Source: Cycas panzhihuaensis
Taxonomy: Eukaryota > Cycadophyta
Assembly (NCBI GenBank): GCA_023213395.1
Contig: CM041465.1
Coordinates: forward strand, 47,809,741-47,873,740
Reading direction: 5' to 3'
Length of the DNA stretch: 64,000 nt
Part shown: in pieces, positions 1 to 10,739 of the stretch
Numbering within the stretch: position 1 is the stretch's first letter
Layout: the number at the start of each line of letters is the position of its first letter
Translations under genes and position numbers: made by a program
Notes under the pieces: model-generated
Seen by the model: only the letters and a program-made list of their open reading frames with translations
The model's database searches: none
Told to the model about the DNA's origin: nothing

Positions 1-1735
1 TTGTGTTTTTCTATTTTGCCATTGCCCCCTTCCTTGATTTTATAGATCCATTTGCAGTTAACCACTGGTTTATTGGGAGGTAATTCAACTAGTTCCTAAG
101 TTTGAATTATAACAATGGAGTCCATTTCTAAGTCCATTGCTATTCTTCATTCAATCTGTTCTTTTGCTTCTTCAAAAGATTGTGGTTCAACATTGTTGTA
201 CAAGGCTTGATGTTTTTCACTTCTAGTTTTGTGTGTAAATATATTTCCTTTTCCTTCTTTGATGGTTTTGATGTACAATCTTGGTACTTTCTTTTCATTC
301 TTTGGTTCTTCTTCAGTGATTGAACCTTTGAATGTTTGTTCCTCTCCTTCTGAAGGTGAGCCTTCATGTGAAATAGGTGATGTTTCTGATGCTTTTGGGA
401 GTTCTTCTGAGGTTAGCCCAGATGTTTCTTCCATGGGAATTTTTTGAGACATTACCTTTGGTGTTTTTTCAATTATTTGAATTTGGGACTGGCTTTCTAT
501 GGCATCTTCTTCATTGAACACATTGTCTCTACTTACATAGAGTTTGTTGGTTTTTGGATTTATGCATTTGTAAGCCTTTGACTTCTTGCTGTATCCTATC
601 ATGATACACTGTATGCTCTTGAAGTCAAGTTTTGACTTCCTTTTGTTAGGTATGTGGACAAAGGCCTGACAGCCAAATACTTTCAAATTACTTACATCAA
701 GTTTTCTACTTGTCCATGCTTTCTTTGGAGTGATCTGTTCTAGTGCCCTTGTTAGACTTAGATTTATCAAGTAGCATGCTGTGTTCACTGCTTCTGCCCA
801 ATAGGTTTTTGAAACCTGTTTCCCATAAACCATGCTGTGGGTCATTTCCATAATGTTTCTATTTTTCCTCTTTGTAACCCCATTAGATTGAGGTGTATAG
901 GGGGTTGTAAATTATCTACGTATCCCATTTGTTTTACAAAAGTTCAAGAATTCTTTGAAATATACTTCACCACCACCATTAGATGTGATGCATTCTATTT
1001 TAACTCATGATTCTAATTTCACTTATGCTTTAAATTCTTTAAAAGTCTCAAAGACTTTAGATTTATTGTGGAGAAAATAAATCCACATTTTTCTTGTAAG
1101 ATCATCAATAAATGTAAGGAAATACCTGCAACCATTGGTTGAATGTGGAGTAAAAGGTCCACATAGGTCTGTATGGTCTAACTCTAACTTGTTTTGAGCT
1201 CCCCACTCGCTTTCCCTGAAAAGAAGTCAATGTTGTTTTCTGAATCGACAACCTTTATAGATAAAATTATCAAATATGATGGAAGGCAGTTCATTAACCA
1301 TTCCTCCTTTTTGCATTAACTTTAATTTATCTAAAGGAAGATGCTCGTACTTCAAATGCCACATTTTATCATGAACATCAGAATGTACAGCAGTACAAGC
1401 TTTCACATCCATATTGGAGACTATAGGGTCAGAGAGTAGCCTATACAAGTCATTACTTCTTAAGCCCTTTGCAATTACATTACCATTATTTTTCATGCTC
1501 TGGATATAACAATTCCCTTCTTCATAAAAAATGGTTCTTAACTTTTTCTTGCTAAGTTGTGACACTGAGAGAAGATTCATTTTTAATCCTAGTATAAATA
1601 GTACATTTCCAATTTTCTTTATATTGCCTTGCAGATTAACAACTATAGTTCCAACTCCTTTTATGTCCAAGGGGTACTTGTCTCCCAACTCAACTGATTT
1701 GTCGATGGTGTAGGGTTTGAGCGACTCGAACCTAT
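1..1735 (-). pseudogene. Element A pol: GAG-pre-integrase, integrase and start of RT
   Basis: Read right to left. At 1735-1500 comes the segment after protease, with ELGDKYPLDIKG. Then the GAG-pre-integrase zinc-binding region has WHLKYEHLPLDKLKLM near 1360-1305 and a damaged CRFRKQH. The integrase core (about 1226-850) is broken by stops and frameshifts. The integrase tail (851-147) is open for 234 codons, with YWAEAVNTACYLIN, VFGCQAFVHIP and IMIGYSKKSKAYKC, followed by the acidic linker. At 146-1 the start of reverse transcriptase reads VVNCKWIYKIKE and runs off the window. The reading frame is not intact, so this copy cannot make a working polyprotein. Confidence 0.85.
1656..1735. repeat. 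Left copy of an 80-bp duplication flanking element B
   Basis: This part of element A pol is repeated at 6952-7031 on the other side of B, with about four mismatches. It ends exactly at the TG start of the B 5' LTR. Ordinary copia insertions duplicate about 5 bp, so this duplication is far too long. See the matching finding. Confidence 0.85.
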
Positions 1736-1945
1736 TGAAATGTAATGTTTTATCTAGGTAAAGAGGGGTCATGTTGAGATAACCCTCAAATGTAACTTAA
1801 ATCTAAGATTGTGACACTTGGCTGTCATATATTGATCAGTTACATTTCAGTTTGTAACGATCATCTTATGATGTATATTTAGAAGAGATTAGATCTCCAT
1901 GGAAAGTAAGTTCTTTCAGTGTCATCTCAATTGAGATTCCCAACA
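1736..1945 (+). repeat. 5' LTR of element B
   Basis: It starts TGAAATGTAATG and ends CCCAACA, directly before the primer-binding site. It matches 6750-6954 along nearly its whole length. The 210-bp size and the opening TG...AATGTTTTATC resemble the LTRs of A and C. Confidence 0.93.
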
Positions 1946-1957
1946 TGGTATCAGAGC
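1946..1957 (+). other. Primer-binding site of element B
   Basis: TGGTATCAGAGC directly follows the LTR end. It is complementary to the 3' end of plant initiator-Met tRNA, the usual primer for copia reverse transcription. Confidence 0.9.
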
Positions 1958-2650
1958 ATGTTACCCTGCCTGTTTGAGAGAGGGTTTCGTTTTAACAAGG
2001 GCAGCCCTAGTTCAAGACAGACAGAGAAGTCAGCAATTGCAGAAGTCAAGTGTAGGCCAGACTGAGAGTCAAGTTTTTTTGAAAAGGGTAGTTCTGAAGT
2101 CAACTGAAAAGCGTTGTACGACCTGTGTACGGAATCGTACAACTCTACGGACAGAAAAATTCAAGTGTCTCATATTGAGATGAAATTTCACTAGCAGATA
2201 GATCTCAACCTCCCGTCACTTTTCCCTTCTGTGTCGAAGTCATCCGAACAAGTTTGAAGGGGGTTTCGGCTAGTTTTTCAACCGCGTGGGTTTTGAGGTA
2301 TTTTTGCAAATTTCTCTCAAAATTTCAAAAATTTTCGGATCAAATCTGTTGGAAATCTTGCATAGCAGTATTAAAAAGATATTGTGACCGATCTTTGAGA
2401 GTTTAGTGAAATCTTTTTGAAGATATAAGCAAAATCGCAAGTTGCCCTAGCTGCGCCCTTTTGTATTTCGAGCTAGTTTTTTCAAAATTTGGAGACTGTT
2501 TTGAAAACTAACACCAGATTCGGGATCCCTGCTTCATCCTCTTTCTTTTGAGGTATATTTTGTTCAGATCCGTAAAGGTTCATTTTCGTACGAAAATCTG
2601 TGTAGGTGTACGGTCAGACTTTGTCATCTCAGTTTTTTCTCTCAGTCCAA

Positions 2651-3602
2651 ATGGCCTCTGCACTCATATCTCTGCTAGAACAAGAAAAATTAACTGACTC
2701 AAATTATCATGTCTGAAAAATTAAGATAGAAACCATTCTGAGAGTTAAAAATGCTTGGAATATTACAAATGGAAGTGAAAATTGTCCAAATGACTTAGAT
2801 GCTAAACTGGTAAGTTGGGAAGAAAGAAATAATATAGGAATGCTCACCCTGAAAATGTCAATCTCTGACTTGATCTTGGTTTATGTTGAAAAATTGCATA
2901 TTTCTTCTGCTATCTGGAAATGCCTTGAAAATTTGTATGGGCAAAAGAACAAAGCTAGAATAATTGCACTTAAAGAAGAACTATATAGACTGCACATGAA
3001 AGAAAGTGAAACTATAACAGAATTCATGCACAAGGTTATTTCGATTTGAAATAATCTATTAAGTGCAGGGGGGTTGATTTTAGAGTAAGAATTGGTGGAA
3101 CTGGTGGCAACCAAGTTGCCAAAATCTTTCGACATAACCATCAACACTATCACAAATAGTGATCAGATCGATAAAATGACACTTGATGAATTAACAGGCC
3201 TGTTGTGAAAACAAGAACAAAGAAACAAGATATACAAAGACTCTTCAGAATTGGAGGATGCATTGTGTCTAGATTGAATCTAGGCCCACGTGGCAGGAAC
3301 CAAACTTGTGGACGAGGCTCGACACCGGAGTTTAGAGGACGTGGACGCTGGCAGGAATCCAGAGGACGTGGAAGGAGTAGAGATACTAGAATTTGTTTCA
3401 ATTGTGGAAAAATTGGACACATCTCTAGCAATTGCAGAATTTTTGATATTTGTTATCATTGCGGGCAAACTGGGCATTATCCATATCAATGCCCACAACG
3501 AAGAAGTGAGATCCAAAAAGGGAAACGTCTCGTCAGAGGATGTAGTAAAGAAAAAACTGAGGAAGAAGAAGAAGAGACTGCATTCATTGTTGCCTTGACC
3601 AC
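2651..3602 (+). pseudogene. Element B gag (capsid/nucleocapsid), broken
   Basis: The start ATG at 2651 opens MASALISLLEQEKLTDSNYH, the usual beginning of this gag lineage (A at 8028 minus and C at 11432 start alike). A stop follows where a Trp codon is expected (TGA for TGG). The capsid part at 2840-3049 reads open, with YGQKNKARIIALKEELY. Further stops lie near 3047, 3088 and 3206. Two CCHC zinc knuckles, CFNCGKIGHISSNC and CYHCGQTGHYPYQC, lie near 3390-3495 after an Arg/Gly-rich stretch. These bind RNA in the virus-like particle. The leader 1958-2650 is non-coding. Confidence 0.87.
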
Positions 3603-4960
3603 CAACCTAAAGGACAACGACATATGGTATGTTGATTCGGTAGCTTCAAGACACATGACGGTCGTGAAGACTGGTTTGAGACTCTTAAACCATATGATTT
3701 CGACAAGTTAGTTGAACTAGGAGATAAATACCCATTTGATATAAATGGTGTTGGAACCATCGCCATCAATTTGCAGGGAGATATAAAGAAAATTGGAAAT
3801 GTTTTGTTAGTTCCTGGATTAAAAATGAATCTTTTCTCTGTTTCACAACTTAGTAAAAAGGGACTGAGAACAATTTTCGGTGAAGACGGATATTGTTACA
3901 TTTTAGATGTGAAAAATGCAGGAGAAATCATTGCAAAAGGCATACGGTGTAATGATCTGTACAAACTCTTGTCAAATCCTGTACTTCCTAATATGGAAGA
4001 AAAGGCTTGTGTTGCTGTCAAAACTAGTAATAAAATTTGGCATTTGAAGTATGGACATCTTCCAATTGAGACATTAAAGTTAATGGAAAAATTAGGAATA
4101 ATAAAAGGGTTGCCTCATATCTCCTTTGATAACTTTGTTTGCAAAGGTTGCCAATTCGGCAAACAACACTGGCATCCCTTCAAAGAAAGCGCCTGGAGAG
4201 CACAATCAAAGCTAGAATTGATTCATACAGATCTTTGTGGTCCCATCACACCACTCTCCATCAATGGATGCAGGTATTTTTTAACCTTTATTGATGATTT
4301 TACTCGAAAGGTGTGGGTATACTTTCTCCATAATAAATCAGAAGTTTTTGAAGCATTCAAAGAATTTAAAGCGTATGTAAATGTAATCAGGAACAAAAAT
4401 TAAGTGCATCAGATCAGATGGAGGAGGTGAATACATATCAAAGGAATTCTTGAACTATTGCAAAATCAGAGGAATTCGCAGACAGGTCACAACTCCCTAT
4501 ACACCATAGTCAAACGGCATCGTAGAAAGGAAGAACAAGACCTTAATGGATATGGAAAGAAGTATGGTTTACGAAAAAATGTACCAAAGTGTTATTGGGC
4601 TGAAGCAGTAAGTACTTCCTGCTACCTGATAAACCGAAGTCCAACAAAAGCTCTGAAGGACATCACCCTAGAAGAAGCCTGGACAGGTAGAAAGCCTGAT
4701 GTAAGTTCACTTAAAGTCTTTGGCAGCCAAGCCTTTGTTCACATACTTGACAAAAAAAGATCTAAAATGGATGCAAAAATTATAGAATGTATTATGATAG
4801 GCTATAGCAAAAACTCAAAGGCCTGCAAATGCATAGATCCTAAATCTAATAAGATCTATGTAAGTAGAGATGTGGTCTTCAATGAAGAAGATAGTTCAAA
4901 TAAAACTACACAAGTTGGAATAATAGAAGAAAGTGAGAAAGAGACAGAACAAGAAGCTGC
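3603..4960 (+). pseudogene. Element B protease, GAG-pre-integrase and integrase, broken
   Basis: The protease active site reads WYVDSVASRHMT near 3622, where copia normally has DSGAS, so the Gly is lost. The frame shifts near 3700. The long open stretch 3771-4403 holds the GAG-pre-integrase region (WHLKYGHLPIETLKLM, then CKGCQFGKQH) and the first integrase Asp in HTDLCGP near 4210. It also has FIDDFTRK. A frameshift near 4390 separates this from RSDGGGEY (second Asp). The catalytic Glu is kept in SNGIVERKNKT near 4510. The integrase tail with YWAEAVSTSCYLIN and VFGSQAFVHIL continues to about 4960. Confidence 0.87.
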
Positions 4961-5950
4961 ATCTAAAATCACTTTAGAAGAAGTATCATCTGCAAGATCA
5001 TCGCCTACCTCATTGTCAGTCCAAAATGAAATGACAGATAAAACTGAATCAATCACGGAACAGCTAGAGGAAGGAATAGACGTTGAAGAGAGCATACAAA
5101 AACAAAAAAATTGCCTAAGTGGTACATCAAAACAATTGAGGAAGGAAAAGGGTATGTGACTGAACACAGAACAAGAAGTCAAAAGCCAAAGGCTCTAGTG
5201 AGCAAAGTCGAACCTCAAACTTTCCAAGAAGCGAAAGATCATCATGTATGGAAGACTGCCATGGACAATGAAATGGATTCAATTAAGAAGAATCAGATAT
5301 GGGAATTAGTAGAATTACCTGCCAACAAATCTATTGTTAGCTGCAAATGGGTCTATAAAATCAAAGAAGGAATGGATGGGAAAATAGAGAAATATAAAGC
5401 AAGACTGGTTGCAAAAGGGTACACTCAAACAACTGGAGTAGATTTCGATGAAAGCTTCTCGCCTATGGCCAAAATGAACACTGTAAGGACAGTAATTGCA
5501 CTAGCTGCTTCATAGAATTGGAAAATCTCTCAACTAGATGTGAAAAGTGCCTTCTTGAATGGAGAATTGGGAGAAGAAGTTTACATGAAACAACCTGAAG
5601 GATATGTTAAAAAGGGACAAGAGCATTTGGTGTGCAGACTAAGAAAGGCACTGTATGGACTAAGGCAAGCATCTCGAGCCTGGTATGCAAAGCTAGATCA
5701 CTACTTAGGTGAGAACAATTTCAAAAGATGTGACTTAGACCCTAGCTTGTACATAAAGGAGGAGGACAAAATCACAATAATTGTTGTTTATGTCGATGAT
5801 ATGCTTCTCACAGAAAATGATGAAAAAGGCACTAAAGACATAAAAGAACAACCCAAGTAAGAGTTCGAAATGATAGACTTGGGCCTCTTAAATTACTATC
5901 TAGGGTTAGAAATAGATCAACAACCAGATTACATAACCTTATCTTAGAGC
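4961..5950 (+). pseudogene. Element B linker and reverse transcriptase, broken
   Basis: An acidic linker runs to about 5110. The RT then begins with WYIKTIEEGKG, followed by SCKWVYKIKEGMDG and KARLVAKGYTQTTGVDF, interrupted by a stop at 5513 (a lost Gln or Trp). It resumes with LDVKSAFLNGELGEEVYMKQ, ALYGLRQASRAWYAKLD and the catalytic box YVDDMLLT near 5790. Another stop lies near 5858. Both catalytic Asp codons of the YVDD box remain. The frame would need several repairs, so it is inactive. Confidence 0.88.
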
Positions 5951-6739
5951 AAATACATCAAAGATCTATTAGCCAGGTTTCAGGTGGAAAATTGTAGTTC
6001 TTGTGCCACACCCATGGAAACGAGCTGTGATTTAATGGCAGATGACGTGGAAGAGGCAACAGACATCACTTTATACAGACAAATGATCGGAAGTCTAATG
6101 TATCTAATAGTTACTAGGCTTGATATATCTCACTCAGTGGGATTGGTGTCCAAATATATGCAAAATCCTAAACTAAGACACTGGAAGGCTGCAAAGAGAA
6201 TTTTAAGATACCTGAAAGGAACAACAAATCTGAAATTGGTATGTCCAAAAGGAGGATCAATTAAGCTGTCAGGATATTGCGACTCTGACTAGACAGGAGA
6301 TAAGGAACAAAGGAAGTCTACTAGCGGATACTGCTTCTTTCTGGGTTCCTCAGCAATCTCATGGTGTAGTAAAAAACAAGTTACTGTTGCATTATCTTCC
6401 ACCGAAGCAGAATACAAAGTAGCTGTGATAGCGACATACGAAGGTATCTGGTTGAGACAACTCTTGATCGATCTCGAACAACAACAGAATGAAGAAACTC
6501 CTCTAAAGTGTGACAATCAAAGCGCCATCAAGTTGACCAAAAATCCAGTCTTTCATGCAAGAACCAAGCACATAGAAGTTCATCATCATTTCATAAGAGA
6601 AAAAGTCCACAATAAGGAAATTGATCTGGAATATTGTCCATCTTATGAACAAATTGCAGATCTTCTGACAAAATCTCTTGGAAGAGAAAGATGTCAATAT
6701 TTAAGAAATAAATTAGGCTTGTTAGAGATAAAACATTAA
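5951..6739 (+). pseudogene. Element B RNase H and pol C-terminus
   Basis: The connection region has YIKDLLARF and YRQMIGSLMYLIVTRLDI. RNase H follows with SGYCDSD at 6270-6290, then a stop where Trp is expected (TAG for TGG), then [29 protein letters not shown]-like residues, [26 protein letters not shown] and the end LGLLEIKH follow. RNase H removes the RNA strand during cDNA synthesis. The natural stop at 6737-6739 lies ten bases before the 3' LTR. Confidence 0.87.
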
Positions 6740-6749
6740 GAGAGGGTGT

Positions 6750-6954
6750 TGAAATGTAATGTTTTATCTGGGTAAAGAGAGGTCATGTTGAGATAACCCT
6801 CAAATGTAACTTAAATCTAAGATTGTGACACTTGGATGTCATATATTGATCGGTTACATTTCAATTTGTAACGGTCATCTTATGATGTACATTTAAAGGA
6901 GACTACATCTCCATGGAAAGTAAGTTCTTTCTGCCTCATCTCAATTGAGATTCC
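6750..6954 (+). repeat. 3' LTR of element B, five bases short
   Basis: It begins TGAAATGTAATG after the purine tract AAGAGAGGGTG (6738-6748). It matches the 5' LTR until ...GAGATTCC and then stops, lacking the final CAACA. The next bases are the duplicated flank, joined through a shared TCC. Confidence 0.9.
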
Positions 6955-7031
6955 TTTTATGTCCAAGGGGTACTTGTCTCCCAACTCAACTGATTTGTCG
7001 GTGGTGTAGGGTTTGAACGACTAGAACCAAT
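6952..7031. repeat. Right copy of the 80-bp duplication flanking element B
   Basis: It repeats 1656-1735 at a constant offset of 5296 with about four mismatches. After it the element A sequence carries on without a gap. Confidence 0.85.
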
Positions 7032-8028
7032 CCTCTTTGTTGGTCATATGTAGGGATGCTCTAGAGCTGACGTACCATATATCCTTGTTTTGAAGACTTG
7101 CAGTGAGAGTAACAATGAACGCTATTTCCTCCTCTTCTTCTTCTATCTGCTCCTTATTGTAATTCCCTACCAGCCGCTTCCCTCTTTGAATATCATCTCT
7201 CCTTTGAGGGCATTGGTAAGGATAGTGTCCCGATTGACCACAGTGATAACAAAGATCAAATGCCTTACAAGAACTTGAAATATGCCCAGGCTTACCAAAA
7301 TTGTAACATATTCTTGCATCCTTTGGATTTGTGTGTCCTCATCCTCTGCTGTCTTTCCACAGTCCATGGGGAGGATTCCTGCTTTTTGGAGTTCGTTCTT
7401 TTCCTCTGGATTGACTTTGTCCTCTGGGTCCCAAGTTTAACTTGGTCATAAAGGCATCCTCTATTTCTGCTGAATCTTCATAGCGTTTCTTACTTTGCTT
7501 TCGTCTTAACAATAAATCGTCTGGTTATTGTTGGTTATGGTGTTGACAGTTACATCAAATGACTTTGGCAATTTACTTGCTATCATCTTCACTACTTCTT
7601 GTTTAGAGATGGTGGCCCTAGAACTTAAGAGATCATTTCTTATTGAAATCACCTTATGCATAAAATAATATATTGTATTTGATTCCTTCATATATAACTT
7701 GAATAATTCCTTTTTGAGGGCAATTATTCAGGCCTTGTTCTTCTGGCTACATAAATTTTCAAAGCATTTCCAGATTACAGAGGAAGAGGTTAATTTTTTC
7801 ACATAAATGAGAAGTGGATCATAAATTGAAAGTTCTAGGATTATTACTCTAACATTGCCTCTTTTTCCCAAGTTTGCTAAATTTGCACTTGTGGCACTAG
7901 GCTTTGCTTCAGTCCCATTAGCAAGCATTTTTAGCTCTCAATAATGTTTCTATTTTAATTTTCTAGACATGATAATTTTTGTCTGTTAATTTGTCCTGGT
8001 TAGACAAAGCTAGAATAGATGAAGCCAT
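7032..8028 (-). pseudogene. Element A gag and protease start, broken
   Basis: On the minus strand the ATG at 8028 opens MASSILALSNQDKLTDKNYH, matching the B and C gag starts. A stop replaces the Trp that normally follows. Capsid segments lie at 7928-7728 (SSVIWKCFENLCSQKNKA) and 7691-7506 (FMHKVISIRNDLL, ASKLPKSFDVTVNTITNN). Two zinc knuckles lie near 7320-7195. The first has lost its second Cys (CYNFGKPGHISSSC); the second is CYHCGQSGHYPYQC. The Asp motif of protease is expected near 7060-7100 but is not clean. Confidence 0.82.
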
Positions 8029-8664
8029 TTTCAGAAGAAAAAATTGAATATGAGGTGATCCGACCGTACAAAAGTACATATTTTTGTACGGAACTCTAAT
8101 TGTACGGACAAGTACTTTTTTTTGAGAGGATTACAAATCTATGATTATTTTCTTGAAATGGTCTTTAAATAGAGAAAAAAACAACCCAAAAGTCAAAAAT
8201 GGACGGCTAGGGTTTTGGAGAAAAATGTTTCAAAATCACTAGATCTTTCTCCAAATTTTGAAAAACTAGGCTTAATCTCTTTGAATCACTGGGATGCAGA
8301 GTTTATGAGTGAAGTTACCCGAAAATTTGAGGTATTTTTAAAGAAATTTGATGAAGTGATGCCAAACATGTGTGGATTGATAAATAGGGCAAAATTGCCT
8401 CAAAATTTGCTTTGATGACTTCGAGCCAATTGAGAGAAGTGATCCTCGAGTCACGATCCACTTGCTGGTCATTTTTCACTTGATTATGAGAAATTTAAAA
8501 AATTTGTGTCTGTACAGTTTCAAATTTGGGACTCTCTTTCTTCTTTTGGAGATTTCAACTTCTTCTTCCTTCATTGGGTACTTCAACCCCTAAGTCTTTT
8601 TTCAATGTCGTTCACGACGATTGAACTTCCTCCTTTTTCTTTCTCCTTTAGAAGGTTAGACTGA
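8029..8664 (-). other. Element A 5' leader (non-coding)
   Basis: Sequence between gag and the primer-binding site of A. It holds copies of a CGTAC-containing motif near 8061-8115 (plus-strand words CCGTACAAAAGTAC and TTGTACGGAAC), also seen in leaders of B, C, L and G. The open frame at 8215-8415 on the plus strand is antisense to this leader and is not a gene. Confidence 0.6.
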
Positions 8665-8679
8665 CCTGCTTTGATATAA
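8665..8679 (-). other. Degenerate primer-binding site of element A
   Basis: The minus strand reads TTATATCAAAGCAGG directly after the LTR end, a mutated form of TGGTATCAGAGCAGG. Confidence 0.7.
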
Positions 8680-8893
8680 TGTTGAATTCTTGAACAGAGA
8701 TAATGTGAAGGTGTTTGATGCATTATGGTGGAGGAAATGCCTCTTTAAATATACATGATAGAATGTAACCGTTACAAAGCAAACTGTAATTGAAGCTTCT
8801 AGGAATGACGCATGTCAACCCTACGTTAGGAGTTACACAATGAGGGGTTTATAACATTACCCCTTAAGGAGCTAGGATAAAACATTATAGTCA
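8680..8893 (-). repeat. 5' LTR of element A
   Basis: On the minus strand it runs from TGACTATAATGTTTTATCC to AATTCAACA, about 214 bp. Internal words such as AATGTTTTATC, GTAACGGTTAC and GTATATTTAAAGAGG parallel the LTRs of B. The partner LTR is outside the window, so the boundaries rest on TG...CA and the adjoining primer site. Confidence 0.75.
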
Positions 8894-9813
8894 TGAATTA
8901 AAATTATGATAATGGAATAGATTGAGAATGTTCATTTATGTGCAATGAAATGAACATGAAATCCTTGTAAGTATACTTGATGCATCCTTGAGGTAGAGAG
9001 CTTTAAATATGATAACCGATTATCCACTTACATGAATTACAAGTACCATGAATAAATGAAATGGAAACATGTCCTCTCATTAAAGGAGTGGGTTTTTCTT
9101 TAAGAGAAGAATCACCTAGTATATCTAGAAGGGAGGATGTGGATTGTTGGGGAGCAATAGCTAATAATAAACATCTTGTGTTCAAAAATGAGCTTTGAAC
9201 ACCATTCCTATATTTGGTGTGGGAGCACCACCACAGAGATGTGAATTGTAGAGGGTGGATGTGTATGGCAAGGTTTTAGCCTGGGGTTAGGGGCAATGTA
9301 TGATAATGCCCTATGGTGGGTTATAACACTGGATGATTTCTCATTTTGGACCTTGATAGCATGTCGTACCTTTCCTCATTGAATTTAAATAATTATCATT
9401 TTATTTTTGTTATCATTGTTATTATTGTCCTAGGAAGGGCGACAATGGTACTAGTTTTAGGTGGATTTGCTATAGTTGGAGTTGAGAAAGTCAAGTGTTA
9501 GACACAAAAAATGCCACTATGCTTCTACAAAGGCAAATATGCATATAATGCGTTGATTCATTAGGCAAAATTCCACCCTAAAACGGATTTGTAATGTTAG
9601 TAAAATACTTGTATTAAGAATAGGAAATTATAAAATTCTTAGCTATGTTGTCTCATGATGAAAATAACATTTGCATCTAAAGCAATATTGAGTAAAAATG
9701 TTAAGGATGCCTATAAAAACGTGCAATCTATTTTGGAGTAATAGTAGGAATACGTAGTTTTTATGACGCGAGTAATTATTTGCTATTATTTTAACTCTCA
9801 TATAAGTTGTATT
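8894..9813. other. Non-coding flank between elements A and K
   Basis: About 0.9 kb of AT-rich sequence. I see no coding potential, repeat ends or RNA gene in it. It is probably older intergenic sequence or a very decayed repeat, and it hosts the left end of K. Confidence 0.5.
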
Positions 9814-10168
9814 TGTAATATGCACACACTTGATATTCGAAAGCCAAAATGATCAAAAACAAAAAAACTAGTACGTATCTATTGACATATTAAAAATTAA
9901 GTGTGTACATATACAACAATATGAAACTGTTGTATGAGATGGGAATATGAAGGGTTGATCATGCAAGTTGACACATGGCACCTTGTATGATCAACTTACA
10001 AAGACGTTACAAAGAGTTGAGTAAAAGAGACCCTACATGTATAGGCTTACAACCTCAAGTTGTAACTAACCCCAACTATGACATTAATTCCCTTATAATA
10101 TACTAGCATAATGTCATCACTTTAAACATTAAACATATAGCCCATAAATTAAACATTATATTCCAACA
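9814..10168 (-). repeat. 3' LTR of element K
   Basis: The plus strand runs TGTAATATGCACAC to ATATTCCAACA. It matches 32025-32297 over about 270 bp, including words such as ACACATGGCACCTTGTATG and CTCAAGTTGTA. The remaining 85 bp (U3 start) are missing from the partner because L inserted there. Confidence 0.88.
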
Positions 10169-10509
10169 TCTCCCCATAATGTGTAATTTCGTACAATAAA
10201 AATTTCACTAGATTCAACTTTTGTTTTCTTGATACTCTTGTGATGAATCTCGGCCACCAATTGAAATGAAAAATGGGTGTAGGAACCAGCCACTAAGTAG
10301 TCATTCTATGCATATCTTGAAATCAATCCTTGCTACTGTAGTTTGCTTGGACATTTTGTCAAATACATTATGAGTATCCTCTATATTACTACCATAAAAT
10401 CATCTGATTGAAATTGCCGAATTGGCACATGTCAGGAGAATGCAGGCAATGGTGAACTCATTAAGTAGAACACCAATTTGCTACAAATGTCAACACAATC
10501 TCAAGTGAA
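10169..10509 (-). pseudogene. Element K 3' interior with a PPR-like piece
   Basis: On the minus strand a short PPR-like reading at about 10396-10305 contains YGSN followed by IEDTHNVFDKMSKQ. This resembles the segment of plant PPR proteins where 'ArxvFDkM' ends one repeat. It is flanked by stops. The larger PPR fragments of K lie 20 kb away at 30776-31970 only because element C was inserted between them. The stretch next to the LTR holds the purine tract. Confidence 0.55.
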
Positions 10510-10514
10510 GGAAG
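10510..10514. repeat. Target-site duplication of element C, left
   Basis: GGAAG, repeated exactly at 29078-29082 after the 3' LTR of C. Confidence 0.9.
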
Positions 10515-10727
10515 TGTTAGAACATAATGTTTTATCTAGGAATGTTCTCTTGAGGGTTATGTTGAACCCCTCTTCATGTGTTTCTAGACAAGTGTCTGAC
10601 ACATGGCATTCATACACATGTCAGTTACAATGTACAAACTGTATGTATATATATACACACACACACACACACTTAATCTCTCATAATAAATCATCAATCT
10701 TTTGATAATGATCTTCTTGTTTCTACA
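10515..10727 (+). repeat. 5' LTR of element C
   Basis: TGTTAGAACATAATG to TTCTACA. It contains a (TA)n/(AC)n microsatellite near 10645-10673 that is only a short TA run in the 3' LTR, so the AC tract grew after insertion. Confidence 0.92.
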
Positions 10728-10739
10728 TGGTATTAGAGC
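10728..10739 (+). other. Primer-binding site of element C
   Basis: TGGTATTAGAGC, one change from the initiator-Met tRNA complement, directly after the LTR. Confidence 0.87.

Larger units (their letters stand above)
1736..6954 (+). mobile_element. Element B: Ty1/copia retrotransposon nested in A
   Basis: Complete in layout: 5' LTR 1736-1945, primer-binding site, leader, gag, protease, integrase, RT, RNase H, a purine tract just before the 3' LTR, and 3' LTR 6750-6954. The two LTRs differ at roughly 14 of about 205 aligned positions by eye, so the insertion is not recent. Gag and pol carry several stops and frameshifts. It lies inside element A in the opposite orientation. The 3' LTR lacks the last five bases found in the 5' LTR, and the flank is duplicated over about 80 bp rather than 5. 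Confidence 0.93.
1..8893 (-). mobile_element. Element A: decayed Ty1/copia retrotransposon, split by element B
   Basis: Copia-type element read on the minus strand. Its 5' LTR is at the right (8680-8893), followed leftward by a degenerate primer-binding site, gag, the start of protease, then (after the B insertion) GAG-pre-integrase, integrase and the first codons of reverse transcriptase, where the window ends. The domain order PR-INT-RT defines copia. Its proteins closely resemble those of B and C, so the three belong to one lineage with short LTRs of about 210 bp. The 3' LTR lies outside the window. Element B sits inside the protease/GAG-pre-integrase region, so A is older than B. Confidence 0.88.

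Noticed and set aside
10478-10705. 75-codon frame starting before element C
   Set aside because: It runs from K sequence through the target duplication into the LTR and its AC microsatellite, so it is not a gene.
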